A DNA stretch of 64,000 nt, taken from NCBI GenBank assembly GCA_036496265.1, contig DASXLL010000162.1, positions 6,971 to 70,970 of the forward strand, given 5' to 3'. The position numbers and the translations under genes were made by a program. A model generated the notes under the pieces. That model did not search any database. It saw only the letters and a list, made by a program, of their open reading frames with translations, and was not told the origin of the DNA. Shown here in pieces: positions 26,469-34,862 of the stretch. The number at the start of each line of letters is the position of its first letter. The first letter of the stretch is position 1. The DNA comes from CAYLLN01 sp036496265 (GTDB lineage Bacteria; Planctomycetota; Planctomycetia; Pirellulales; Pirellulaceae).

Positions 26469-29165
26469 TTATTTCTTCTGCTGCTTCTGGAGGCGATCGA
26501 TTTGCTCGGCGATGGAGATGGGGTCTTTTTCGGCTGGCGTCTCAGCGCTGGGCGAGCTGTTGATGCCGGGTGGCTTTGGATCGGAAGAGGCATTGGCCGT
26601 CGGCTCAGCCGAACGCAGCCCTAGGAATTTCAATTGTTGATCGATTAGTTCGGCATTGAGATTGGGCCGGCGAACAAGCGGCTGTGACGGAGACTGCGGC
26701 GCGAGCTTTTCAAGGTGATTTCTCACCATGTCGCGACCGGCCAGATTCCAAATGACGTTGAACATCCGCGATAGGCCGTCGGCGACTGGTTTTTCAGGTT
26801 CTTCCTTGAGCATGAGCAAGAAGGACGCGGCGATGTTTCGAACCTGCGAATCGTCACCCATTATTGGGTCCGTGATCGAGCGCAGCTCCGCCTCGTCGAG
26901 CGACCGCGCTGCCTCAGCCAAAGACAAAATCCATTTGCTCAACCAGCCGTCGCCCGAAAGCAACGGCTGATAGTCCTTGCGGAATCCATCGGCGGTTAAA
27001 AGCTGCTGGTCTTGTTGAGCCGCGGCTGACTTGATCGTCGAATTGTCTTTCAGGGAACTGATGACCAACTCGCCGATTGGTCCGATGGCGAGCGATTTTG
27101 CGGTATTCAGCAGGCTCGTCGATGGAATGGAAGACTCGGTGGCCAGGTCGAGAATCGCATCGCGCCCGACCGGCCAAAGCCAGCCATCTCGGGGCACGAG
27201 CCGGCGATAAACCGACAAACTAGGCGCAAACACAAATCGACCCGCAGGCGAGTTTGGTTTTAGAAAATCGGCCATCTTCCAATGGAAAGGCTGCCACGGC
27301 AGCGAAAAACGCTGGTTATCAAATTCGTCGTCATCCAAATCAAAAGCCTTGGCAATCTCCGGAGTCCAGAGATCGGTCAGTGACGGAGGCGACCAGCGGC
27401 TGACGAGCTTGCGCAGCGACCGCACAGCCGCAAGCTTCTCTGGTTCCTGGCCGCCTAGTTCCATCCAGAACAGGGCTTCATCGCAGGCGTATTCGAGCAG
27501 CCCTCGGAACGGTGAATCCGCGTCGTAAGTCGTCGCCGCCGCTAGCTGCAGTTCAATTTGGGCCGCCTCGCGTTCCCAGGCTTGAATTTCGGTGCGAATC
27601 GTTAGCCGTACCGTCGGCTCGTCGCTTCCTTCTTCCAGCAATTTGCTCTCTAGCAGGATGGGCCGGCCGCTTTCCGCCTCGATTTGGCAGACAGTCGGAG
27701 TTTCGCCTCCAAGCCGCAACTTCAACACGCCGCGCTGGAGATCGCAGGTGACGTCGCCGTGGCGAAGAAGCGACAAAATGGTTGCCGCGTCGATCGCGAA
27801 TTCGAAGTGATGCAGTGCGCCCCTGCGATGGGCTCCGATTTTGCAATTCAGGCCAAACTTGCAATAGAACGGTCTTTCTCCGTCGTCCGTTTTTTCGTTC
27901 AGCCCAGTTTCGGATATGAGGGAGGTTTGAATTCCTCGGGGCTGCGGAAGCGTCAGCTTTGTCCCGCGCAGCGGCGCGCCGAGGAGCAACCGATCAGGAT
28001 AAAACACGGCGAATTGGCCGTAGATGGGCTTGTCGTGAGCATCTTTCGCCCAGAACGAGACGGTTGTGCCGCGGTTTGGCCCCATGACGATTTTCACGCT
28101 CACTATCTTGATGTCCGCGTTCTCAATTGGCGGCATCGGCATATCCAGCTCGTCGCAAGCTTCTTTGAACGCGGTGTTGCTTAGCGATAGCTCAAGCACG
28201 ATATCGTGCTCTGTTTCGCCGCGCGACCAGCGCTGGACCCAATCGCGAAATGCCAACAGACATTTTTCTTCAGCCGTGAACTCTTCGAACAGCGGCGGGG
28301 CTTGTTCATACTCGCAAAGTTCGATTTTGATGGACACGATTTCGCGGCCGTCGTCGGTCGTTTGCGTATCGGGACCGCGATTGATTTTTACGCTTGAATA
28401 GCGGCCGGATTCGGTCAGCTTCGTCTTGAGGCGATCGATCAGGCCGCTGTGGAAAGATTGACCGGGGCGGAGATTGAGGTATTGCAGGATTCCTGCCTCG
28501 GAGTCGCGATTATTCCCCTCGACGGTGATTTCACCGATCTCAGCGCGCGGGCCCTCGTCGTTGATTGCGATTTCCAGAGCCGCGGTTTCGCTGTTCGGCT
28601 CGGTGATGATCTGCACGTCGAGCGACGGCGAGAAAAATCCCCGTTCGGCAAACGTGTCTTTTAACTTGTCAACGATTCGTTGCTTCGTCGCTTCGTCGAA
28701 AGAAACCGGCCGGCCTTGGTACCAGGGCGTGCTCTCGCGACCTGCGGGTTCTGTGATGACTTTGATGAGCGTCTTGCCGTCTACTTGCTTCCAGCCGTCA
28801 ATACGCACGTCGCTGCAATTATGGCGCGGCCCCTCGGCGACGCGAACGACGATCCGCTGCTGCTGCTCGTCGAATTCGGCTGTTGCTTTTGCGGCGGAAA
28901 ATCCGGAATGTGAATAACCCAGCAGGGTCGTAGCTTCGATTGCTCGCAGATAACCGGGCAGCGAGGATTCAGGATGACCGGCGAGAATGGTGTCGAAGTC
29001 GGTCCGCAGCGCCATTTGAATGTCGTTGACGGCGATTTTTTCGGCGCCTTCAAAGACGATTTGATCCGGCTCGCGGAGGCCGGGCGGCTCGGTGGCGGAA
29101 ACCGCGCTGCAGTTAACTGCGCAAAAGGTTGCAACGATCCAGAGACAAAAAACAACCGTTCGCAT
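26469..29165 (-). CDS. Exported protein with POTRA-like domains, no recognisable beta-barrel
   Basis: An 898-residue protein with signal peptide MRTVVFCLWIVATFCAVNC. The N-terminal third contains POTRA-like modules: an opening IVFEGAEKIAVNDIQMAL, then VAEGPRHNCSDVRIDGWKQV, and a second, clearer one, EIGEITVEGNNRDSEAGI with LRPGQSFHSGLIDRLKTKL. These resemble the periplasmic repeats of BamA/TamA. The remaining 600 residues are soluble and helix-rich (SKWILSLAEAARSLDEAELR) without the alternating pattern of an outer-membrane barrel. It may be a periplasmic partner in outer-membrane or secretion processes; this is inference. Start chosen at the signal peptide. Confidence 0.7.
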   Translation of the reverse strand: MRTVVFCLWIVATFCAVNCSAVSATEPPGLREPDQIVFEGAEKIAVNDIQMALRTDFDTILAGHPESSLPGYLRAIEATTLLGYSHSGFSAAKATAEFDEQQQRIVVRVAEGPRHNCSDVRIDGWKQVDGKTLIKVITEPAGRESTPWYQGRPVSFDEATKQRIVDKLKDTFAERGFFSPSLDVQIITEPNSETAALEIAINDEGPRAEIGEITVEGNNRDSEAGILQYLNLRPGQSFHSGLIDRLKTKLTESGRYSSVKINRGPDTQTTDDGREIVSIKIELCEYEQAPPLFEEFTAEEKCLLAFRDWVQRWSRGETEHDIVLELSLSNTAFKEACDELDMPMPPIENADIKIVSVKIVMGPNRGTTVSFWAKDAHDKPIYGQFAVFYPDRLLLGAPLRGTKLTLPQPRGIQTSLISETGLNEKTDDGERPFYCKFGLNCKIGAHRRGALHHFEFAIDAATILSLLRHGDVTCDLQRGVLKLRLGGETPTVCQIEAESGRPILLESKLLEEGSDEPTVRLTIRTEIQAWEREAAQIELQLAAATTYDADSPFRGLLEYACDEALFWMELGGQEPEKLAAVRSLRKLVSRWSPPSLTDLWTPEIAKAFDLDDDEFDNQRFSLPWQPFHWKMADFLKPNSPAGRFVFAPSLSVYRRLVPRDGWLWPVGRDAILDLATESSIPSTSLLNTAKSLAIGPIGELVISSLKDNSTIKSAAAQQDQQLLTADGFRKDYQPLLSGDGWLSKWILSLAEAARSLDEAELRSITDPIMGDDSQVRNIAASFLLMLKEEPEKPVADGLSRMFNVIWNLAGRDMVRNHLEKLAPQSPSQPLVRRPNLNAELIDQQLKFLGLRSAEPTANASSDPKPPGINSSPSAETPAEKDPISIAEQIDRLQKQQKK

Positions 29166-29434
29166 AACCGGCTCCTTCCGTGAAGCAGGGCGGCGAGGAC
29201 CGCAAACAGCCGAAGCTGGGCGCAATAAGACCGCGGACATATAGCGAAATTGGCTGTTTTTCGGAAGCGACGTTGCTGTCGCCGGCGGGCATTCGTGCAT
29301 TTGGCTTACTCGATCGGCGCGGCTGGCGTCATTTAGTTTGTAGCGAGTAGGCAAAATTTGCCGATAAGGGGGACGCTGCGGAGGCCGGCGCGCGGGTTTG
29401 CTATCGCTTGCGCTCGCTAGCTGGCTTGGAAAGA

Positions 29435-29483
29435 CCGAGGCGGAGCCTCGGGGTAGTGCGTTCCGAGGGAGGACCCTCGGAAC
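29435..29483. repeat. Adjacent hairpins CCGAGGCGGAGCCTCGG and GTTCCGAGGGAGGACCC
   Basis: Two perfect or nearly perfect inverted repeats lie eight bases apart. The second continues as TCGGAAC, closing a 10-bp stem. Both resemble interspersed planctomycete repeats. No T-run follows either. Confidence 0.6.
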
Positions 29484-29508
29484 GAGAGTCATAGCCTCTA
29501 GCGAGGCA

Positions 29509-29534
29509 GGAACGCCACAGAGGGCGTTCCCTAC
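29509..29534. repeat. REP-like palindrome GGAACGCC/GGCGTTCC
   Basis: It ends CCCTAC, so its minus-strand reading begins GTAGGGAACGCC. Same family as 2268, 4903 and 48341. It lies 20 bp before the lipoprotein start codon. Confidence 0.7.
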
Positions 29535-29554
29535 AGAGTTTTTGGTCAGCACGG

Positions 29555-30607
29555 ATGCGATCAATCAGACAACCACGATCCTGCTTGTTGCTAGTAGTTC
29601 TGCTACTGGCCAGCAGCAGTGGCTGCGCGCTGTGGCCGGATCGCATCGTGGAGCCGCAGTTTCATAATCCGTTTCCGCAGATGTATAAGGTGGCGGTGCT
29701 GCCGTTTTTCAACCAGAGCGCGGAGCCGACGGTGGATGGGGAAGCGGTGGCGATGGCGTATTACAACGAGCTGCAGGCGATTCCGGGTTTTGAGGTGATG
29801 CCGGTGGGTGTCAGCAAACAGATGCTGGCAGCCAGCATCAACCAGACGGGGCGTGAGCCGCGGGGCGGAGAGGAATTTCAACGGCTGGCGCGGCAGATGG
29901 GCGTCGATGCGGTGCTGGTGGGCTCGGTGACGGAGTATTCGCCGTATTATCCGCCGCGGATGGGGCTGTCGGTCGATTGGTATGCGGCGAATCCGAGCTT
30001 TCATCCGATTCCGGCCGGCTACGGTCTGCCGTGGGGCCGCGCGGAAGAGGAATACATTCCGAGCACGCTCGTGCAAGAGGCGGAGTTTGCTTTGGCTCGC
30101 GAGCAGCTGAAAACGCAGACGCCGGAAATTCCGACGGAGGTCGCGCTAAACGGAACAATCGCGCCGACCGGACTGCATCGCAAACTGAAAAACGCGGCGG
30201 ATTGCCCGCCAGTTGGTAATGGCATTGCTGGCGATGGAGGTATTGCTGTCGATGGCAGCAATGTTGCCAGCGGCGCGAAGCTGCCGGGAGATTGGCCCGA
30301 TCCGCGCGGATTTATTCCGGCGCCGCCGGCGTGTGAGCGGCCCGCGCCTCGACCGCAAGCAGCGCCGATTATGTCGCACACCCGGATTTATCACGGCCAG
30401 GACGCAAAGTTTACCGAGCGATTGGCGGCTTATTACTACTTGCGCGACGACGCGCGGTTTGGCGGCTGGGGCGCCTATCTCGATCGTCCCAGCGATTTCG
30501 TCCGCTTCTGCTGCTATCTGCATGTGACCGAAACGCTCGCAGCGAGAGGGGGGACTGGTGAAGCACGGGTCGTGTATCGGTGGCCAATCCGCCGATATGA
30601 ACGGTGA
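29555..30607 (+). CDS. Lipoprotein of a CsgG/FlgO-like type
   Basis: A 350-residue protein with a lipoprotein signal (SCLLLVVLLLASSSGC). The core includes YKVAVLPFFNQS, AYYNELQAIPGFEVMPVG and MGVDAVLVGSVTEYSPYYPP, a pattern seen in CsgG/FlgO/LpoB-like lipoproteins that set up or feed outer-membrane complexes. The second half is less conserved and contains Gly/Ala/Pro-rich stretches; the C-terminal ARVVYRWPIRRYER may be partly repeat-derived. It is divergent from the POTRA-protein gene. Confidence 0.75.
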   Translation: MRSIRQPRSCLLLVVLLLASSSGCALWPDRIVEPQFHNPFPQMYKVAVLPFFNQSAEPTVDGEAVAMAYYNELQAIPGFEVMPVGVSKQMLAASINQTGREPRGGEEFQRLARQMGVDAVLVGSVTEYSPYYPPRMGLSVDWYAANPSFHPIPAGYGLPWGRAEEEYIPSTLVQEAEFALAREQLKTQTPEIPTEVALNGTIAPTGLHRKLKNAADCPPVGNGIAGDGGIAVDGSNVASGAKLPGDWPDPRGFIPAPPACERPAPRPQAAPIMSHTRIYHGQDAKFTERLAAYYYLRDDARFGGWGAYLDRPSDFVRFCCYLHVTETLAARGGTGEARVVYRWPIRRYER

Positions 30608-30620
30608 GAGATGTTCGCAC

Positions 30621-30646
30621 ACAAACCCGACGCGTAAGCGAGGGAC
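30621..30646. repeat. ACAAACCCGACGCGTAAGCG repeat
   Basis: The motif ACAAACCCGACGCGTAAGCG followed by AGGGAC resembles an interspersed repeat I know from planctomycete genomes. It lies just past the stop of the lipoprotein gene and before the start of the next one. Other copies were not found in this window, so the assignment is modest. Confidence 0.4.
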
Positions 30647-30714
30647 GTGCGACACGCAAAGATCGAAGACTCTCGCCGCTACCAAAGACTGCCAGCCACT
30701 CGGAGCTCCCATCT

Positions 30715-31002
30715 GTGACGCAAGACATCAACGTGCTGGCGCTGGTCAAAGGCGAAGAACGCTACATCTTTTTGTACGACGACGAACACAAGTCCGACGC
30801 GCTGAAAACGCTCGGCCGCTTTGCCAGCAACCCGGAGCTGAGCTTCAGTTGGTACGACGCGGCCGTTCTGAGCCAGCGGATTCGCCAGACCGCGATGGAA
30901 CAGCAGCGGGCCCAAGCGGAAGCCGAAGTTGAAGCCGAGGCCGAGCCGGCTGTCGTCAGTCCGCCAAGGCACAAGCGGTTCAAGTTGCCGCTAGCGGAAT
31001 AG
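30715..31002 (+). CDS. Small conserved-looking hypothetical protein
   Basis: A 95-residue protein started at GTG, nine nucleotides after a GGAG. An upstream ATG would add 37 residues encoded by a repeat, so I rejected it. The core is LALVKGEERYIFLYDDEHK and ALKTLGRFASNPELSFSWYD. The C-terminal third is Glu/Ala-rich. No known function; it precedes the Xer recombinase gene by 84 bp, largely filled by a repeat. Confidence 0.6.
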   Translation: MTQDINVLALVKGEERYIFLYDDEHKSDALKTLGRFASNPELSFSWYDAAVLSQRIRQTAMEQQRAQAEAEVEAEAEPAVVSPPRHKRFKLPLAE

Positions 31003-31014
31003 CGGACGATAGTC

Positions 31015-31086
31015 CCAGGTCTAAAGTCCCAGGTCCAAGGTCGCGGCCCCTGTTCGACTTTGGACTTTGGACTTTGGACCTTGGAC
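31015..31086. repeat. TTTGGACTTTGGAC repeat with inverted part
   Basis: The left portion (AAGTCCCAGGTCCAAGGTC) is complementary in style to the right portion (GACTTTGGACTTTGGAC), so the block can fold. It ends directly before the xerC start codon. A similar block stands before tgt. Confidence 0.65.
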
Positions 31087-32052
31087 ATGCATGTCGCCAT
31101 CTCCCAATTCCTCCGCTTCCTCAGCGTTGAGCGCAATGCCGCGGATTTGACGCAGAAGTCGTATCGCGAAGATCTCGCGTCGCTGGCCGAGTATCTGACG
31201 CAGGCGTATGGTCACACGCCGGAGCCGCGCGAGATTACGCCGCTGGATTTGCGCGGGTATGTGTCGGCGCTGCACGAAGCGGGATACGCGAAGACGTCGG
31301 TGGCGCGGAGGTTGGCGTCGCTGCGGACTTTTTATAAGTTTGCCCAGCGCGAAGGCCTGGCCGACAGCAATCCGGCCAAGCCGCTGCGCAATCCGCGGCC
31401 GGATCGCAAACTGCCGCATTTTCTTTCGACGGACGAAGTGGGCAAGCTCCTAGTCGCGCCGCCGGCGATGACGCCAATGGGTCTTCGCGATCGGGCCATC
31501 TTGGAGACGATGTATTCCGCCGGCCTCCGCGTCAGTGAATGCGTGGGCATGAACGACGGCGACTTGGACCTAACCGAATGCGTCGTACGCATCCGCGGCA
31601 AAGGCCGGCGAGAACGGCTGGCGCCCATTGGCAGTTTTGCGGCCAAGGCACTGGCGCGGTGGATTAAAGTCCGAAACGTAGGTCCTGCCCGCCGGGCGGG
31701 ACCTGGATCGGCCGAACGACGCTCGTCACGCCAAGGTCCCGCCGGGCCGGCGGGACCTACTCCGGTGTTCACCAACAAATTCGGCAGCCGGTTAACAACG
31801 CGCAGCGTGCATCGGATGCTGCTCAAGTATCTTAAAATCACCGGTCTCGATCTGCGGACAACCCCGCACACGCTCCGGCACAGTTTCGCCACGCATTTGC
31901 TCGATCGCGGCGCCGACATCCGCTCGGTCCAAGAACTGCTCGGCCACAAAAGCCTCGTCACGACTCAAATCTATACGCACGTCAGCACCGCGGGGCTGCG
32001 CGCGGTTTATGAGAAGGCTCATCCGCGGGCGAAGGTCGTGCATCGGTCATAA
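31087..32052 (+). CDS. xerC: Tyrosine recombinase XerC/XerD-type
   Basis: A 321-residue recombinase with an N-terminal SAM-like domain and the catalytic set: Arg 148 (SAGLRVSE), Lys 172 (RGKGRRER), His 261 and Arg 264 (HTLRHSFATH), His 287 (LLGHKSL) and Tyr 296 (IYTHVS). It acts in chromosome dimer resolution or related site-specific recombination. About 28 residues (roughly 198-225, GPARRAGPG...QGPAGPAGPT) are encoded by an inserted REP pair and are not part of the fold. XerC versus XerD cannot be settled by eye. The ATG abuts a repeat with no clear ribosome-binding site. Confidence 0.9.
   Translation: MHVAISQFLRFLSVERNAADLTQKSYREDLASLAEYLTQAYGHTPEPREITPLDLRGYVSALHEAGYAKTSVARRLASLRTFYKFAQREGLADSNPAKPLRNPRPDRKLPHFLSTDEVGKLLVAPPAMTPMGLRDRAILETMYSAGLRVSECVGMNDGDLDLTECVVRIRGKGRRERLAPIGSFAAKALARWIKVRNVGPARRAGPGSAERRSSRQGPAGPAGPTPVFTNKFGSRLTTRSVHRMLLKYLKITGLDLRTTPHTLRHSFATHLLDRGADIRSVQELLGHKSLVTTQIYTHVSTAGLRAVYEKAHPRAKVVHRS
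31678..31760. repeat. BIME with GTAGGTCC ends inside xerC
   Basis: 83 bp. The left arm starts GTAGGTCCTGCCCGCCGGG; the right arm is its inverse, ending GGCGGGACCTAC. The two arms agree at 24 of 27 positions when one is inverted. The element is translated in frame as a Gly/Pro/Ala/Arg-rich loop. Confidence 0.85.
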
Positions 32053-32144
32053 TCCCCGTTGGCAAACGAACCCTTGGCACGAGTTGCCGGTTTAAGGAGG
32101 AGGGTTCGGCGCGTTCCGCGATTTACGTTCGGCGGGCGACCAAT

Positions 32145-32708
32145 TTGAGCGACGACATTAATCCTTACGAATCGCCGCAAGAGGTCGAAAGCGTCGGACC
32201 GCTTTCTTACTCGTCAATCGACTGGAGCGCATCGCTCTGGTGGCCGGTCGTTTTCGGGGCAAATTTGATTGTTCCGGTGTTGCTCGGATGGCAGATCGCT
32301 CGTGAATACGGCCGCTTTGGGATGTGTCTTACGTCGTTTCTATTTTTGGCCGCTGGCTGGGCGTTGTGCTGCCTTCGGCCAGCAATCGCTCGAAGATTGA
32401 TCGCCGGATCGGCCGTGTTCGCAATTTCTCAACTTTTTCCCCTGATTCAAATGGTTTCCGGCATCGTTGCAGTTGGTGCGGTGGAGTGGCTTGGTTTGGG
32501 TGACGATCGGGGCGACATGGGTATATCAACCATTCCAACCTTTCTTGGCGGCTGCCTCGCGACGGCAATTGTCGGCATTATTCTTCTGAGCATCGCCGGC
32601 GTACTTGGGTTTATTGTTTCATTTCTATTGCCAAAGCGGTGGTTTGAAAGCAGTCGAACGAGCTGGTTGCAAGAATCTCACCCCCCAAGTCCTGAGCCTC
32701 CAGCGTAA
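32145..32708 (+). CDS. Small multi-pass membrane protein with NPYESP start
   Basis: A 187-residue protein started at TTG. It begins INPYESPQEVES, a tag seen at the N-terminus of many planctomycete membrane proteins. About four membrane segments follow (VVFGANLIVPVLLGWQIA, MCLTSFLFLAAGWALCCL, AIVGIILLSIAGVLGFIVSF and one between). The function is unknown. Confidence 0.6.
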   Translation: MSDDINPYESPQEVESVGPLSYSSIDWSASLWWPVVFGANLIVPVLLGWQIAREYGRFGMCLTSFLFLAAGWALCCLRPAIARRLIAGSAVFAISQLFPLIQMVSGIVAVGAVEWLGLGDDRGDMGISTIPTFLGGCLATAIVGIILLSIAGVLGFIVSFLLPKRWFESSRTSWLQESHPPSPEPPA

Positions 32709-32758
32709 AATGAATACGAATCCCTGCGGCCAACTTCCTAGCCCTTGCCTTTTCGCTC

Positions 32759-34726
32759 ATGTGCGGCATCACCGGCGCAATCTGGACCGACCCTGATAAG
32801 GCGATTGAGCCGGCGGTGCTGGCGCGGATGACGGATTGCTTGCGGCATCGGGGGCCGGATGGCGAGGGGCAGTATCACACCGAGCTGAGGCATCAGCCGC
32901 CGTATGAGTCGATGCCGGGTGTCGCGCTCGGCCACCGCCGACTGTCGATCATCGACCTGGCGAGCGGCGGTCAGCCGATGTCGAACGAAGACGGCAGCGT
33001 GTGGATCACGTTCAACGGGGAGATTTACAACTACCAGGATCTGCGGCGGCGACTGGAGGGGGCGGGGCACAAGTTTCGGACGGACAGCGATACAGAAACG
33101 ATCGTCCATCTTTATGAAGACGAAGGTCCCGATTGCTTTACGCACCTCAACGGCATGTTTGCCATCGCCATTTGGGATGCGAATCGTCGCCGGCTGGTGC
33201 TCGGCCGCGACCGCCTGGGCAAAAAGCCGCTGGTATATCGGCACGAGCGCGGCCGGCTGCTGTTCGCCAGCGAGCTGAAGAGCATTTTGCAGGTTCCCGG
33301 CCTGCCGCGCGACATCGACCCGGCGGCAATCGACGAATATCTCACCTATCAATACGTCCCGCACCCGAATTGCATCTTCCGCGGCTATCAAAAAATGCCA
33401 CCGGGGCACTTGGCCATTTATCAAGACGATAAATTGCAAATTCGGCCATACTGGCGGCCCGATTTTTCGGTCGAACGACGAATTACAAAGCAAACGGCGA
33501 TTGCAGAGCTCCGCGAGCTGCTCGATTCGGCCGTCAAGCTGCGAATGCGGAGCGATGTGCCGCTCGGCGCGTTTTTATCGGGCGGTGTTGATTCGTCGAT
33601 CATCGTCGCGCTCATGCAGCGGCATTCGACGACGCCGGTGAAGACCTTTACCATCGGTTTTCCCGTTCCCGAATACGACGAATCGAAATACGCAGCCGCG
33701 GTTGCCAGGCATTTGGGAACTGATCACCATGTCTTGGAGGTCAAGCCCGATGCGCTGGCTGTGCTGCCAAAACTTGCGTATCACTACGACGAGCCGTTTG
33801 CTGATAGCTCGGCGATTCCGACGTGGTATGTCTCCGAACTGACTCGCAAGCATGTCACCGTCGCACTCAGCGGTGATGGCGGCGATGAACTTTTCGCCGG
33901 CTATCCGCGTTACCGGGCCGCACTGGCGGCGGCTTACTTCGATCGCTTTGTTCCGCTGCGAGCGCTTGTCGGCTCGCGACTGTGGCAATCGCTGCCGTCG
34001 TCCGGCCGCCAGAAATCGCTGCTCCGCCGCATTAAGCGGTTTAGCGAGGCGATTACTTTGCCCCCGGCGAAGCGCTACCTCAACTGGATCGGCATTTTTC
34101 AGGAGCGGCAGCGAGGCGCGCTGTATCACGACGATTTCGCGGCCCAGCTCACGAGCGACCCGGCGTTGTTTTTGCGATCCGCCTGGAGTCGTTGCGGCAG
34201 CCGCGATACGGTGACTTGTGCTTCGCTCACCGACCTCGTTACGTATTTGCCATGCGACCTGATGACCAAAGTCGATATCGCGTCGATGGCTCACGGCCTG
34301 GAATGCCGCGCGCCGATTCTTGACTACCGCGTCGTCGAATTCGCCGCTGCCTTGCCGGCGAAATTGAAATACCGATTTGGCCGCGGCAAGCTTCTGCTCC
34401 GCGAAGCGTTTGGCGACCTTTTGCCAAACGAAGTCTTCACCCGCCGCAAAATGGGTTTTGGCGTCCCACTCGATTCGTGGTTCCGACACGAGCTCAAACC
34501 ACTCGGCGACGATTTATTACTTTCCCCATCCGCCCGTTGCCGTACTTATTTCCGCCCGGAGGCCATCGAGACGTTATGGAACGACCACCAATCCGGCCGG
34601 TATGACCATAGCAATCGTCTGTGGGCGCTGGTCATGCTCGAAGCGTGGCTGCGCGAATGGGGCGTCCCTGCGGGGCGAGTTCAATGTTCCGAGTTCAATG
34701 TTCAAAGTTCAGGACAGCCGGTGTAA
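32759..34726 (+). CDS. asnB: Asparagine synthetase (glutamine-hydrolysing)
   Basis: A 655-residue enzyme with an N-terminal class II glutamine amidotransferase domain whose Cys 2 is the nucleophile (MCGITGAIW), GHRRLSIIDLASGGQPMSN and FNGEIYNYQDLR, and a C-terminal ATP-pyrophosphatase domain (SGGVDSSIIVALM, SGDGGDELFAGYPRY). It amidates aspartate; similar proteins also act in exopolysaccharide clusters. The last 17 residues (GRVQCSEFNVQSSGQPV) derive from a repeat block. It is followed by glgC on the same strand. Confidence 0.95.
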   Translation: MCGITGAIWTDPDKAIEPAVLARMTDCLRHRGPDGEGQYHTELRHQPPYESMPGVALGHRRLSIIDLASGGQPMSNEDGSVWITFNGEIYNYQDLRRRLEGAGHKFRTDSDTETIVHLYEDEGPDCFTHLNGMFAIAIWDANRRRLVLGRDRLGKKPLVYRHERGRLLFASELKSILQVPGLPRDIDPAAIDEYLTYQYVPHPNCIFRGYQKMPPGHLAIYQDDKLQIRPYWRPDFSVERRITKQTAIAELRELLDSAVKLRMRSDVPLGAFLSGGVDSSIIVALMQRHSTTPVKTFTIGFPVPEYDESKYAAAVARHLGTDHHVLEVKPDALAVLPKLAYHYDEPFADSSAIPTWYVSELTRKHVTVALSGDGGDELFAGYPRYRAALAAAYFDRFVPLRALVGSRLWQSLPSSGRQKSLLRRIKRFSEAITLPPAKRYLNWIGIFQERQRGALYHDDFAAQLTSDPALFLRSAWSRCGSRDTVTCASLTDLVTYLPCDLMTKVDIASMAHGLECRAPILDYRVVEFAAALPAKLKYRFGRGKLLLREAFGDLLPNEVFTRRKMGFGVPLDSWFRHELKPLGDDLLLSPSARCRTYFRPEAIETLWNDHQSGRYDHSNRLWALVMLEAWLREWGVPAGRVQCSEFNVQSSGQPV

Positions 34727-34762
34727 GCAATAAGAACTTTGAACTTTTAACCTTGAACCCTG
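34676..34762. repeat. GTTCAATGTTC/GAACTTTGAAC repeat block
   Basis: Left part: GAGTTCAATGTTCCGAGTTC and similar; right part: AACTTTGAACTTTTAACC and CCTTGAACCCTGAAC. The halves are roughly inverted. The left half is translated as the asnB tail and the right half lies in the gap to glgC. Confidence 0.6.
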
Positions 34763-34862
34763 AACTGGTTTCCCGCCCCTCGTTTCCCCGCCATTGGCCG
34801 AGTAAAATCGCTCCATCGCAGCGGCCGCCGATCGCGGATCGTCGCGTTTGGCGGAGTGCATC

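Larger units (their letters stand above)
29166..29554. other. 389-bp divergent intergenic region with a repeat cluster
   Basis: The gap separates the divergent POTRA-protein and lipoprotein genes and must hold both promoters, but no convincing -35/-10 pair was recognised. Its right third is filled with palindromes (see the next two entries). Confidence 0.45.
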
